Below, in pieces: positions 34,009 to 43,574 of a stretch of 64,000 nt of DNA. The DNA comes from Haloplanus natans DSM 17983 (lineage in GTDB: Archaea > Halobacteriota > Halobacteria > Halobacteriales > Haloferacaceae): assembly GCF_000427685.1 (NCBI RefSeq), contig NZ_KE386573.1:1-64000 (forward strand). Direction: 5' to 3'. Position 1 is the stretch's first letter. Each line of letters begins with the position of its first letter. The position numbers and the translations under genes are program-made. Below the pieces are notes generated by a model that had not been told where the DNA came from, did no database searches, and worked only from the letters and a program-made list of their open reading frames with translations.

Positions 34009-36656
34009 GACTCCTCGACCCGATCTTTCAGCGCCGCCAGCAGGTTCAGCGCCTCGATGGGCGTCGTTCGAGCGAGGTCGGTCTCACGGAGGGTGGCGGC
34101 GACGCCGTCGTCGGCCTCCGCTCCTCCGCCGGTCGCCCCCACCTCGACGCCGTCACGGTCCACGCCGTCGAGTGTCACCTGTATCCCGTCGTCGTGGCCG
34201 TTCGTGCCCCGGTCCGCGTCCTCGACGAGCGCCCGCGACCGCTCGACGACCGGATCGGGAACCCCGGCCATGCGCGCCACCTCGACGCCGTACGACGACG
34301 AGGCTGGCCCGTCGGCGACGCGGTGGAGGAAGGTCACGTCGCCGTCCTCGCGTTCGGCCGCGAAATGCAGGTTCCGAACCCCTTCGTACGCCTCGGCCAG
34401 CCCCGTCAGATCGTGGTAGTGGGTCGCAAAGAGCGTCGTCGCGCCCACCTCGTCGTGGAGGAACTCGGCGGTGGCGCGGGCGATGGCGCGGCCGTCGGCA
34501 GTGCTCGTGCCGCGCCCCACCTCGTCCAGCAAGACGAGGGAGTCGGGCGTCGCCTCGTGCAGGATCGCGGTGAGTTCGGCCATCTCGCGCATGAAGGTGG
34601 ACTGCCCGCCCGCGATGTCGTCGCTCGCGCCGACGCGGGTGAACACCCGGTCGACCACTGGGAGACGAGCGGCGTCGGCGGGGACGAAACTCCCCATCTG
34701 CGCCAGGACGACGATCAGCGCCACCTGTCGCATGTAGGTCGACTTCCCGCTCATGTTCGGGCCGGTGACGAGGCTGACGCTGCCCGGCGGCAGGGCGGCG
34801 TCGTTCGGGACGAACCGGTCCTGTGTCGCCTCGACGACCGGATGGCGGCCCGCCTCGATGTCGATGCCCCCGTCGTGGAACGTCGGCCGCGCGTAGTTCC
34901 GGTCGACGGCGACGCCCGCGAGCGTCGCCAGGGCGTCGAGTTGGGCGAGAGCGTCGGCGACCGCTTGCAGTCGGTCAGTCTCGGCGGCGACCGACTCGCG
35001 CACCTCGCAGAAGCGTTCGTACTCCAGCGTGTCCGCCCGCTCGGCCGCGCCAAGAATCTCGTCCTCGCGGCGTTTCAACGCCGGCGTGTAGAACCGCTCG
35101 GCGTTTTTGAGCGTCTGACGCCGCGTGTAGTCGTCGGGCACCCGATCCAGATTGGGGTCGGTCACCTCGATGTAGTAGCCGTGGACCTGGTTGTGCCCGA
35201 CCGAGAGGGAGTCGATGCCGGTCCGCTCCCGTTCGCGGGCTTCGAGATCCGCCACCCACGCCCGCCCCTCGCGTTCGGTCTCCCGAAGTCGGTCGAGTTC
35301 GTCGTCGAACCCCTCACGGATCACGCCGCCCTCGGTCAGTTCGACGGGCGGATCGGGCTGGATCGCCCGCCCGATCAGGTCGCGCACGTCGTCGACGGGG
35401 TCGATACGCTCGCGCAACTCGTCCAGCCGGGCCGCGTCGCCGTCGACTCCGTCCACGCCCGCCAGCACGTCGGGGACGGCGTCGAGCGTCGCTTTCAGCG
35501 ACCGCAGGTCGCGGGCGTCCGCCCGTCCCCGGGAGATACGCCCCGAGAGCCGTTCGAGGTCGTACACCGCGTGGAGGGCGTCACGGATCGTCTCGCGGGC
35601 GAGGACGGCGTCGGCGAGGGCGTCGACGGCGTCCAGTCGCGCCTCGATTCGCTCGCGGTCGACGAGCGGTCGGCGGAGCCAGCCGTCGAGTTTCCGCCGG
35701 CCGAGCGCGCACGCGGTGTCGTCGAGCACGTCGAACAGCGTCTCGCTCGCGCCGGCGCCCCGATTCTCGAACAGTTCGAGACTGCGGACGGCCGTCGCGT
35801 CGAGGCCGAGGGCTGCCCGCGGGTCGTAGCGACGGATGCGCGTGACGTAGTCGAGGGGACCGTCGTCCCCCTGTGTCCACTCGGCGTAGGCGAGGGCGGC
35901 GCCACAGGCCCGGCGTTCGGCGTCGCCCTCGACCACCGCATCGGGGCGTGAGACGTACGCCGAGAGGGTTTCGGCCGCCGCTTCGACATCCAGATCGGCC
36001 GCCTCGTGGTCGGTCATCATCGGCGCGACGGCGAGCGTCTCGGTGTCGACGCTCGCGTCGGGACCGACGAGCAGTTCCGCGGGCGCGAGGCGGTCGAGTT
36101 CCGCGTACAGGCCGGCTTCGTCGTCGACGCTCGTCACCAGACACTCGCCGGTGGCGGCGTCGACGGCGCCGACGGCGCGGGTCCGACCCTCGCGGGTCAC
36201 CGCCGCGACGTAGTTTTTCGTCCCTGCCCCCAGCAACTCGTCGTCGATGACGGTTCCCGGAGTGATCACCTGCGTGACCGCGCGGTCGACGAGCCCCGAC
36301 GCCGCCTCGGGCCGTTCGACCTGTTCCGCGACGGCGATTCGGTAGCCGGCCTCCAGCAGGCGTTCGACGTACGTCGCGGCGTTGTCGACGGGGATGCCCG
36401 CCATCGGGTAGGTGCCCGTGCTGTCTTCACGCTGGGTGAGCGTGAGTTCGCACACCCGCGCCACCTCCTCGGCGGCGTCACAGTAAGTCTGGTAGAAGTC
36501 GCCGTTCTGGAAGAGGAGGAGGGCGTCCTCGTACTCGGCACAGCGGTCGAAGTACTGACTCAACATCGGCGTCAGGTCGTCGCGGGCGTCGACCATGCCG
36601 TCCGGAGGGCCAGTGACGGCGTCCGCGTCGGCCTCCGTGCCGGCGTCCGCGTTCAT
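34005..36656 (-). CDS. mutS: DNA mismatch repair protein MutS
   Basis: The 883-residue MutS has the N-terminal mismatch-binding domain (FQNGDFYQTYCDAA near 50), connector, lever, clamp (DSLSVGHNQVHGYYIEVTD near 480) and ATPase domain: Walker A GPNMSGKST near 625, Walker B LVLLDEVGRGTS near 705, and FATHYHDLTGL. In the F-x-E mismatch wedge the Glu is replaced by Gln (GDFYQ), which is unusual. It is the first gene of the mutS-mutL operon, and the start is the ATG at 36656. Confidence 0.95.
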   Translation of the reverse strand: MNADAGTEADADAVTGPPDGMVDARDDLTPMLSQYFDRCAEYEDALLLFQNGDFYQTYCDAAEEVARVCELTLTQREDSTGTYPMAGIPVDNAATYVERLLEAGYRIAVAEQVERPEAASGLVDRAVTQVITPGTVIDDELLGAGTKNYVAAVTREGRTRAVGAVDAATGECLVTSVDDEAGLYAELDRLAPAELLVGPDASVDTETLAVAPMMTDHEAADLDVEAAAETLSAYVSRPDAVVEGDAERRACGAALAYAEWTQGDDGPLDYVTRIRRYDPRAALGLDATAVRSLELFENRGAGASETLFDVLDDTACALGRRKLDGWLRRPLVDRERIEARLDAVDALADAVLARETIRDALHAVYDLERLSGRISRGRADARDLRSLKATLDAVPDVLAGVDGVDGDAARLDELRERIDPVDDVRDLIGRAIQPDPPVELTEGGVIREGFDDELDRLRETEREGRAWVADLEARERERTGIDSLSVGHNQVHGYYIEVTDPNLDRVPDDYTRRQTLKNAERFYTPALKRREDEILGAAERADTLEYERFCEVRESVAAETDRLQAVADALAQLDALATLAGVAVDRNYARPTFHDGGIDIEAGRHPVVEATQDRFVPNDAALPPGSVSLVTGPNMSGKSTYMRQVALIVVLAQMGSFVPADAARLPVVDRVFTRVGASDDIAGGQSTFMREMAELTAILHEATPDSLVLLDEVGRGTSTADGRAIARATAEFLHDEVGATTLFATHYHDLTGLAEAYEGVRNLHFAAEREDGDVTFLHRVADGPASSSYGVEVARMAGVPDPVVERSRALVEDADRGTNGHDDGIQVTLDGVDRDGVEVGATGGGAEADDGVAATLRETDLARTTPIEALNLLAALKDRVEES

Positions 36657-36694
36657 ACCCGCTACCGGGCGGTCGAAGAATAAAAACCGTCAGG

Positions 36695-38923
36695 TTAGCC
36701 GAACAGCCGTTCGATCAGCCCGCGGTCCCGTTTCCGCTCGGCCAGCAGGACCGAACACTCCACGTCGTTGACCACGTCGAGGACGAGCGTTCCGCGGACC
36801 AGCCGGGAGAGCAGGCCACGCTCCGTCGCGCCGATGACGAGCATCGTCGCGTCCGCGGCCTCCGCCTCGATGGCCGCCTCCACGTCGCCGGAGCGGACGA
36901 CGAGTTCGGCGTCCGAGAGGCCGTTTTCGGCCGCCCACTCCTCCAAGAACGCCTCGCCCGCGTCCACGTCATCGGCGACGTGGAGCACCCGCACCTCGGC
37001 GTCGTTGGTGAGGCGGAGGAGCGCCGCCACCTCCGCCGCGAGTTCGGAGTCCGGCCCGCCCGCGGTGGGGACGACGATCCGCGAGGGGTCGAACCCGCGG
37101 TCGTTCAACACCAGCATGTCGCAGGGCAGGCTGTGGACGAGTTCGTCCATCGTGCCTTCGACGCGGCCGGGGGCGCCGTGGGCGCCCGGATTCCAGCCCA
37201 TCACCACGAGGTCGGCGTCGTGGGTCCGCGCCGCGTCGAAAATCTCCTCGTAGGAGCGATGCGAGAGGATGGTGTGGGTCTCCACCTCGACGCCGAAGGT
37301 TTCGGCGTCCTCGCGCGCCCGGTCGAGCAGGAACTTCGAGGTTTCGTCTATCTCGTCGGCCCGCCCTTTGGCGCGTTCCAGGGCCGTCTGGTCCGGCACC
37401 GTGATGATGTGGGTGGCGACGACGGTCCCGCCGCGTTCCTTCGCGATGGTGCTCGCTAGTTCGATCAGTTCCCGTTCGTGTTCGGGATTGGCCAGCGGCA
37501 CCATCACCCGATACTCGCCGCCGTCCGGCTGGACGCTCGCGGCGGCGTCGACTGCGGCGTCGGGGAGTTCGTCGGCCCGATCGACGATATACTCCGAGAG
37601 GATCCCCTGTTTGGTTGCGCGGGTGCGGGCGTACGCGAAGTACCAGATGATCGCTCCGGCGACGAGGAGGGCGCTCAGCCCGATGACCAGCGGCGTGATG
37701 AAGACGATCAGCCCGAGCGCCGTGAGCGCGCCGAGGATCGGAACGACCGGGTAGAGCGGGATCGTGTAGTCCGGGTCGTACTCCGCCGGCTTCGCCTCCC
37801 GCATCACGATCAACGCGACGTTGAGGAGGGCGTAGATGACCAGGTGGAGGACACTCCCCATCGCCGCTAGCGTCTCGACGGTTCCCGCGGCGATGAACGC
37901 GAGGATGAGCGCGCCGGTGATGGCGATGGCACGGTAGGGGGTGGCGAATCGGGGGTGGATCTCGTTGAGCGACTCGCTGACGATGCCGTCCCGGCCCATC
38001 GCGAAGTTGATTCGCGAGGACGCGAGGATCGAGGCGTTGGCGCTAGAGGCCGTCGCCAGCAGACCGCCGAGCAACATGGCGATGGCGCCCGCGGGGCCGA
38101 GGAGGAGTCGCGCCACCTCGACGACGGCGATCCGTTCGGTCGGGAGGGCGTTGATGAATCCCTGCTCCACCGCGGCGGCCATCGTCACCAGTACGAGCGC
38201 GTAGATCACCGTCACGAGGAGGACGCTTCCGATGACCGCCCGTGGCAGGTTCCGGCCGGGGTCTTTGATCTCCTCGGCGACGCTCGTGATCTGGACGAAG
38301 CCCAGATAGGAGACGAAGATGATGCCGGTCACGGCCATCGTATCGCCGAACCCGGCGGCCGGCGGCAGGTTCGCGGGGTCGGCCCGGAGCGCGCCGTAGG
38401 CGGTGAAGACGGCGAGAATCCCGACCAAGACGATCACGATGACGTTCTGGAGGCGTCCCGTCTCCTTGGCGCCCACGTAGTTGACGCCGACGAAGAACGC
38501 ACCGCCCGCGAGGGCGATGAGCTTCACCGGGTCGAGCCCGATAGGGCCGAGGCCGACCGTTCCCGTGATCCCGAATATCTGCTGGATGTACTGGCCGAAC
38601 CCGACCATATAAAATGCGGAGGCGAAGGCGAGGCCGAGCCAGTTGGCCCAGCCGGCGATCGATCCAAAGAGCGGCCCGAGCGCGTGGTTGACGTAGTAGT
38701 ACGCGCCGCCGGATTTCGGCATCGCCGTCCCGAGTTCGCTCGCCGAGAACGCCGTCAGGAGCGCGATGGCGCCCCCGAGGACGAACGCGACGACGGCGAA
38801 GGAGCCGGCCTGACTGATCGCCGTCCGCGGGAGCACGAAGATGCCCGCGCCGATCATCGTCCCGACGCCGATGGTGAGGGCGGCCAGCGGACCGAGGTCC
38901 TTCGCGAGTTCCTCGTCGCTCAC
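36695..38923 (-). CDS. APC-superfamily amino acid permease with C-terminal UspA domains
   Basis: The 742-residue protein starts with GTG (MSDEELAKDLGPL). Residues 10-430 hold twelve membrane helices, with the APC signature IGVGTMIGAGIFVLPRTAI. The C-terminal half (about 460-740) has two universal-stress-protein domains: RVMVPLANPEHERELIELA and VMGWNPGAHGAPGRVEGTM, then RIVVPTAGGPDS and LVIGATERGLLSRLVRGTL, with ATP-binding Gly/Ser patterns. Such fusions are typical of haloarchaea and probably regulate amino-acid uptake. The GTGA overlap with the upstream uspA gene shows coupling. Confidence 0.9.
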   Translation of the reverse strand: MSDEELAKDLGPLAALTIGVGTMIGAGIFVLPRTAISQAGSFAVVAFVLGGAIALLTAFSASELGTAMPKSGGAYYYVNHALGPLFGSIAGWANWLGLAFASAFYMVGFGQYIQQIFGITGTVGLGPIGLDPVKLIALAGGAFFVGVNYVGAKETGRLQNVIVIVLVGILAVFTAYGALRADPANLPPAAGFGDTMAVTGIIFVSYLGFVQITSVAEEIKDPGRNLPRAVIGSVLLVTVIYALVLVTMAAAVEQGFINALPTERIAVVEVARLLLGPAGAIAMLLGGLLATASSANASILASSRINFAMGRDGIVSESLNEIHPRFATPYRAIAITGALILAFIAAGTVETLAAMGSVLHLVIYALLNVALIVMREAKPAEYDPDYTIPLYPVVPILGALTALGLIVFITPLVIGLSALLVAGAIIWYFAYARTRATKQGILSEYIVDRADELPDAAVDAAASVQPDGGEYRVMVPLANPEHERELIELASTIAKERGGTVVATHIITVPDQTALERAKGRADEIDETSKFLLDRAREDAETFGVEVETHTILSHRSYEEIFDAARTHDADLVVMGWNPGAHGAPGRVEGTMDELVHSLPCDMLVLNDRGFDPSRIVVPTAGGPDSELAAEVAALLRLTNDAEVRVLHVADDVDAGEAFLEEWAAENGLSDAELVVRSGDVEAAIEAEAADATMLVIGATERGLLSRLVRGTLVLDVVNDVECSVLLAERKRDRGLIERLFG

Positions 38924-39396
38924 TGGTCGGCCTCCGCGTCCGTGCCGTCGCTCGCAGCGTCCGGCAACACCACGACCGGTCGGTCGCTCTCGGCGATCAG
39001 CGTATCGCGTACGTCGCCGGTCAGGAGGTCGAGCAGCCACGACCCGCCACGGGGGTGGAAGACGATCGCGCTAGCGTCGAGATCCGCGGCCGCGTCGAGG
39101 ATGGCATCGACCACGTCGGTGCCGTACCGGATCTCAGTCTCGACGTCGACCCCCGCCTCGGCGGCGCAGTCGCGAACGGCCGAAAACGCCGCTTTGGCCG
39201 CCTCCTCGCGCCCTTCGACCGAGGCCTTATCGGGCGCGCCTCCCGCCTTCTCTATCACGTGGACGACCACGGCCCGGCCGTCCGCGGCGGCGATACGCGG
39301 GAACGCCGTGTGACAGGTTTCGACCGCGTCGTCCTCGCTCGCCACTGGTATTAGCGGCCGCGATAGGAGGGCTGGCGGGGGAGTCGCGTCACTCAC
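38920..39396 (-). CDS. Universal stress protein family (UspA-like)
   Basis: The 158-residue protein has a single UspA-like alpha/beta domain: RPLIPVASEDDAVETCHTAF, RAVVVHVIEKAGGAP, and the C-terminal AIVFHPRGGSWLLDLLTGDV followed by RPVVVLP. The usual G-2x-G-9x-G(S/T) loop is altered to PRGGSWLLDLLTGD, so nucleotide binding is uncertain. The gene overlaps the permease-UspA gene by four bases, indicating joint function. A TATA-like aattatg lies about 33 nt upstream. Confidence 0.85.
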   Translation of the reverse strand: MSDATPPPALLSRPLIPVASEDDAVETCHTAFPRIAAADGRAVVVHVIEKAGGAPDKASVEGREEAAKAAFSAVRDCAAEAGVDVETEIRYGTDVVDAILDAAADLDASAIVFHPRGGSWLLDLLTGDVRDTLIAESDRPVVVLPDAASDGTDAEADQ

Positions 39397-39474
39397 GGCC
39401 CCGCTCCTCCGATCTCCACGAGACGTTCATAATTCAGTATCCCGTTCGCCACGAGTATCACGCTTCCCCTCCGG

Positions 39475-39558
39475 TCGTACGGATCGTCGTCCGTCGGACC
39501 CGTCCGTCACCGACGCGGGACGGCGACTCACCGGCACCCAGTTACGGCCCCCGTCTCA
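39475..39558 (-). repeat. Palindromic element copy 8
   Basis: It has ends TCGTACGG and CCGTCTCA. The inner arms are diverged (gtccgtcaccgacgcgggac and cggcgactcaccggcaccca). On the minus strand the first TGA is the stop codon of the 39556-39975 gene. Confidence 0.8.
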
Positions 39559-39975
39559 CACCTGCGTCACCCACGCCCGGTAGCCGTCGTCGAGGCCGTA
39601 GGTGGCCTGCAGGGCGCGGTCGGCGAACTGTCCCAGCCGGTTCGCGTCCGAGCGCGCGGTGACCCGAACGTTCGCCCCCTCGGCCTCGTCGGGTCGTTCG
39701 ATCCGGTCGATACGACATTCGGGAAATTCGGCCAGCACGTCCTTCAGGCGGTCGAGCTCCGCGTCGGTGCAGTCGAGGTTGAACGTCTTTTCGGCGAACT
39801 GGACCCAGGGCACGGGCGCGGGGTCGTCGTCGCCGTCGTCGGGATCGACGCCCGGTGCGTCCGCGGGGTCGACCTCGATGGTCAGAAACTGGCTGCCACG
39901 GTTGCGGTGGGCGAGTACCGCCTCCGCGAACAGTTTGCGTCGCCCGGCCGTGTCGGCCGCGTCGAAGCGAGTCAT
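39556..39975 (-). CDS. Conserved haloarchaeal protein of unknown function
   Basis: The 139-residue acidic protein begins MTRFDAADTAGRRKLFAEAVLAHRNRGSQFLTIEVDP and contains FAEKTFNLDCTDAELDRLKDVLAEFPECRID. The C-terminal half repeats a beta-alpha pattern (VRVTARSDANRLGQFADRAL). No functional family is recognised. The ATG at 39975 is preferred because the upstream extension is Arg/Pro-rich. It is divergent from the S2P protease gene, and its stop comes from palindromic element copy 8. Confidence 0.78.
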   Translation of the reverse strand: MTRFDAADTAGRRKLFAEAVLAHRNRGSQFLTIEVDPADAPGVDPDDGDDDPAPVPWVQFAEKTFNLDCTDAELDRLKDVLAEFPECRIDRIERPDEAEGANVRVTARSDANRLGQFADRALQATYGLDDGYRAWVTQV

Positions 39976-40096
39976 GTCTCGACACTTGGTGGCCGACGGG
40001 AAAAAGCCGCGCGGGTTCGGTCGGCGGCGAGGAGACGCCCGAAGCGTGGTGATCGTATCCGAACGCCTTTTGCCGTCGCGGCCTTGCCTCGGGTAG

Positions 40097-41878
40097 ATGA
40101 ACACGCTGCTGTGGGTGCTCGTCGGCGTCCTCGTCTACTCCCTCGTGGCGAAGGCCCTCCAGATCCGCGGCTACCTCCCGAGTGCCGTGCGATTACAGGG
40201 TCCAATCGCGACGATTCACACCCGCCGTGGACGCGCCCTCCTCACCCGTCTCGCGCAGCCGAGGCGCTTCTGGCGCGCGTACAGCAACGTCGGCGTCGGC
40301 GTCGCGCTGGTCATCATGGCCGGTATGTTCCTCCTCCTGCTCTTTCAGGCGCTGACGATCCTCCGAAACCCGCCGCCGCCGTCGGCGGTCAACCAGCCCC
40401 AGAACTTCCTCGTCGTCCCCGGCGTCAACGACTTCCTCCCGCTCGCCGTCGCGCCCGAAATCGTCTTCGGCCTGCTGGTCGGCCTCGTCGTCCACGAAGG
40501 GGGACACGGCCTCCTCTGTCGCGTCGAGGACATCGACATCGAGTCGATGGGCGTGGTCTTTCTGGCCTTTATCCCCATCGGCGCCTTCGTCGAACCCGAC
40601 GAGGAGAGCCAGGGGGCGGCCAACCGCGGCGCCCGCACCCGGATGTTCGCGGCGGGCGTGACCAACAACTTCGTGCTCACCGCCGTTGCCTTCGCGCTCC
40701 TTTTCGGTCCCGTCATCGGCGCGGTGGGCGTCGCTCCCGGCGTCGCCGTCGACGGCGCGTACGAGGGGTCGCCGGCATCGGCCGCCGGCATCGGCCACGG
40801 TGACCGGGTGACGGCCGTCGCCGGCACCGAGGTGACGACCGAGCGCGACCTGGACGACGCCCTCCTCGCCGCGGATAACCGGACCGTCGCCGTCGAAATC
40901 GATGGCGAGCGGACGATTCGGGTCGAGCGCTCGCTGACCGTCGTCGGGAGCGTCGGCGGCAACCCCGCGAACCTCTCGGTCGGGGACGAACCGATCCGCG
41001 TGACGGCGGTCAACGGCACGCCGGTCACCACCCGCGGCGAGTTCCGGGCCGCGGTGGCGAACGACACGTTCGCCGAGATCGAGACGACCGCCGGCACGCG
41101 CACCATCCCCGTCGGGGCGTACATCACCGGGGTCGCCCCCGACGGGCCGCTCGCCAACGCCAGCGCCCCGACGAACGCCACGCTGATCATCACGAGCATC
41201 GGCGGCGAACGGGTCACCTCCTCGGACGACCTGTCGCGGGTGCTGGACGGCTACGAGGAGGGCGACCGCGTCCCCGTCCGCGCCTACGTCGACGGCGAGT
41301 TCCGAACCTACGACGTGCGCCTCGGCGAGAACCCGCGAGACGGCAACGGCTTCATTGGCGTCGACATCTTCCCCGGCACGAGCGGGCTCCTCATCACCGA
41401 CTTCGGCGTCCGCACCTACCCCGCGGGCACCTACCTCGAACTGCTCGGCGGGTCGGGTGGCGCCGGCGGCTCGGCCGTCGCCGGCCTGACAGACTCGCCC
41501 TTTGCCCTCGTCTACGTCGCCCTCGTCCTTCCGCTCGCCTCCGTCGTGCTTGGCATCCCCAACTTCCCCGGTTTCACGCCCTCGGTGACGAACTTCTTCG
41601 TCGTCGAGGGGCCGCTTGCCCCCCTCGGTGACGGGGTGTTCGTCCTCGCCAACACCCTCTTCTGGGCGGCGTGGGTGAACCTCCAGCTCGGCCTGTTCAA
41701 CTGCATTCCCGGCTACCCGCTCGACGGTGGGCGCATCCTGCGCATGGGCGCCGAGTCGGTGGTGTCGCGGCTACCCGTCTCCGACCCCGCGAGGCTCGTA
41801 CGCACCATCACCACTAGCATCGGGCTGACGATGCTCGCCTCGCTCGTGTTGATGATCTTCGGGCCGCAGTTGCTCTAA
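40097..41878 (+). CDS. Site-2-type intramembrane metalloprotease (M50)
   Basis: The 593-residue polytopic protein has the catalytic HExxH motif (VVHEGGHGLL) in a membrane helix near residue 135 and the third zinc ligand in NCIPGYPLDGG near 535. Two PDZ-like segments lie between them (GSPASAAGIGHGDRVTAVAG near 225, and about 340-420). It should cleave membrane-bound substrates within the bilayer, like RseP/S2P. The targets are unknown. A T-rich stretch (ccttttatt) just after the stop may terminate transcription. Confidence 0.9.
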   Translation: MNTLLWVLVGVLVYSLVAKALQIRGYLPSAVRLQGPIATIHTRRGRALLTRLAQPRRFWRAYSNVGVGVALVIMAGMFLLLLFQALTILRNPPPPSAVNQPQNFLVVPGVNDFLPLAVAPEIVFGLLVGLVVHEGGHGLLCRVEDIDIESMGVVFLAFIPIGAFVEPDEESQGAANRGARTRMFAAGVTNNFVLTAVAFALLFGPVIGAVGVAPGVAVDGAYEGSPASAAGIGHGDRVTAVAGTEVTTERDLDDALLAADNRTVAVEIDGERTIRVERSLTVVGSVGGNPANLSVGDEPIRVTAVNGTPVTTRGEFRAAVANDTFAEIETTAGTRTIPVGAYITGVAPDGPLANASAPTNATLIITSIGGERVTSSDDLSRVLDGYEEGDRVPVRAYVDGEFRTYDVRLGENPRDGNGFIGVDIFPGTSGLLITDFGVRTYPAGTYLELLGGSGGAGGSAVAGLTDSPFALVYVALVLPLASVVLGIPNFPGFTPSVTNFFVVEGPLAPLGDGVFVLANTLFWAAWVNLQLGLFNCIPGYPLDGGRILRMGAESVVSRLPVSDPARLVRTITTSIGLTMLASLVLMIFGPQLL

Positions 41879-41887
41879 AACGCTCAC

Positions 41888-41920
41888 CTTTTATTGCGCT
41901 CGGTCGCTTATAAAAGCTGG
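41888..41920 (+). promoter_or_regulatory. Terminator-like T-run and strong TATA box
   Basis: A ccttttattg stretch follows the protease stop. A strong cttataaaag TATA box lies at about 41908-41917. Transcription from it would start near 41940, leaving a leader of about 140 nt before the PitA start codon at 42083. Confidence 0.45.
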
Positions 41921-42082
41921 ACCAAAAGCCTGCGGACCGCCTTACAGTCGGTCCTTGGCCCGCGCTCCGGTCGCAACCCTCCTCACAGCGACCGCACCGC
42001 CTCCGCCGCCGCATCGGCTCCCCTTCCCATCGCCTGGCGACGACACACAACTCCCATACCCCCCCAGTCCCAACGGACTCCT

Positions 42083-43519
42083 ATGCGCGAACCACCCCAG
42101 ACGGACGAAGGCTGGTACGCACTGCACGACTTCCGTCGGATCGACTGGGCGGCGTGGCGTGACGCCCCCGAGCGGGAGCGAGAGTCGGCCATCGAGGAGG
42201 GCGTCGCGTATCTCGACGCTCACGAGGCCGTCGAGGACGCCGAGGACGGCGTCTCGGCCGTCTTCGCGATGGTCGGGCACAAGGCGGACCTGATGATCGT
42301 CCACCTGCGTCCGACCCTCGACGCGCTGTCGACGGCCGAACGGCGGTTCGACCGCACGGCCCTCGGCGCGTTCACCGAGCAGTCCACCTCTTACGTCTCC
42401 GTCACCGAAGTGAGCGGCTACGTCTCGGACGCCTACTTCACCGACGACGAGGAGGAGACCGACGAGGGTCTCAAACGCTACATCGAGGGGAAACTCGAAC
42501 CCGACATTCCCGAGGGCCAGTACGCCTGTTTCTACCCCATGAGCCGGAAACGGGGCGAGCAGGACAACTGGTACGACCTGCCCTTCGAGCGCCGGCGGGA
42601 GATGATGGAAGAGCACGGCGAACACGGCCGCGAGTTCGGTGGGCGGGTGAAACAGATCGTCTGCTCGTCGGTCGGCCTCGACGACTGGGAGTGGGGTGTG
42701 ACGCTCTTCTCCGAGGACCCGACGAATCTGAAGGATATCGTCTACGAACTCCGGTACGACGAGGCGAGTGCCCGCTACAGCGAGTTCGGGCCGTTCTACG
42801 TCGGGCGCCGGTTCCCACCGAGTGATCTGCCCGCGTTTCTGGCGGGCGAGTCGGTGCCGACCGGCGACGACGCGCACGCCCACGACGAGGCCGACGCGGA
42901 CCACCACGGTGACGACGAACACGACGAGGCCGACGCGGACGACATCCGCGGCGAACTCGAAGACCTGGACATCTACGCCGGCAAGCCCCACGGCGAGGAC
43001 GTGTACGCGACGGTGCTCTACTCGGAAGCCGACGCCGACGGCCTCTTCGACGAGGTGGACGGCCTACGATCCAACTTCGACCACTACGACACACACGTCA
43101 AGACGGCGGTGTACGACGCCCTCGAACGGGACCGGCGGGCGGTCGTGAGCATCTGGGACACCGCGAGCGCCGCCGACACCGCCGCGGGCTTTCTCTCGGA
43201 ACTCCCCGGCATCGTCAGCCGGGCGGGCGAGGAGTCCGGCTTCGGCACGATGGGTATGTTCTATACGGTCAAGCCGGACCACCGCGAGGAGTTCGTCGAG
43301 AAGTTCGAGACGGTCGGCGGCGTACTCGCGGACATGGCGGGCCACGGCGAGACGGACCTGATGATCAACCTCGAAGACGAGAACGACATGTTCATCGCCA
43401 GCCAGTGGCGCTCGAAGGAAGACGCCATGAACTTCTTCCGTTCCGACGCGTTCACCGACACCGTCTCTTGGGGGCGCGACGTGCTCGCAGACCGGCCGCG
43501 CCACGTCTTCCTCGCCTGA
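42083..43519 (+). CDS. pitA: PitA/HemQ-type chlorite-dismutase-like heme protein fused to ABM domain
   Basis: The 478-residue protein has an N-terminal chlorite dismutase/HemQ-like domain (GWYALHDFRRIDWAAW, YACFYPMSRKRGEQDNWYDL, VKQIVCSSVGLDDWEWGVTL), as in coproheme decarboxylases. A His/Asp-rich linker (DDAHAHDEADADHHGDDEHD) joins it to a C-terminal antibiotic-biosynthesis-monooxygenase-like domain (GMFYTVKPDHREEFVEKFE). This layout is the haloarchaeal PitA family. A role in heme maturation or handling is inferred. The start MREPPQTDEGW at 42083 opens the fold. Confidence 0.88.
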   Translation: MREPPQTDEGWYALHDFRRIDWAAWRDAPERERESAIEEGVAYLDAHEAVEDAEDGVSAVFAMVGHKADLMIVHLRPTLDALSTAERRFDRTALGAFTEQSTSYVSVTEVSGYVSDAYFTDDEEETDEGLKRYIEGKLEPDIPEGQYACFYPMSRKRGEQDNWYDLPFERRREMMEEHGEHGREFGGRVKQIVCSSVGLDDWEWGVTLFSEDPTNLKDIVYELRYDEASARYSEFGPFYVGRRFPPSDLPAFLAGESVPTGDDAHAHDEADADHHGDDEHDEADADDIRGELEDLDIYAGKPHGEDVYATVLYSEADADGLFDEVDGLRSNFDHYDTHVKTAVYDALERDRRAVVSIWDTASAADTAAGFLSELPGIVSRAGEESGFGTMGMFYTVKPDHREEFVEKFETVGGVLADMAGHGETDLMINLEDENDMFIASQWRSKEDAMNFFRSDAFTDTVSWGRDVLADRPRHVFLA

Positions 43520-43574
43520 CCGCGGACCGTGCACACCCGAACCCCTTTGAGTACCCGTTGCTTACCGGGGCTGC

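Noticed and set aside
32335-35951. Long plus-strand frames opposite mutL and mutS
   Set aside because: They mirror the codon structure of mutS/mutL and have no motifs of their own.
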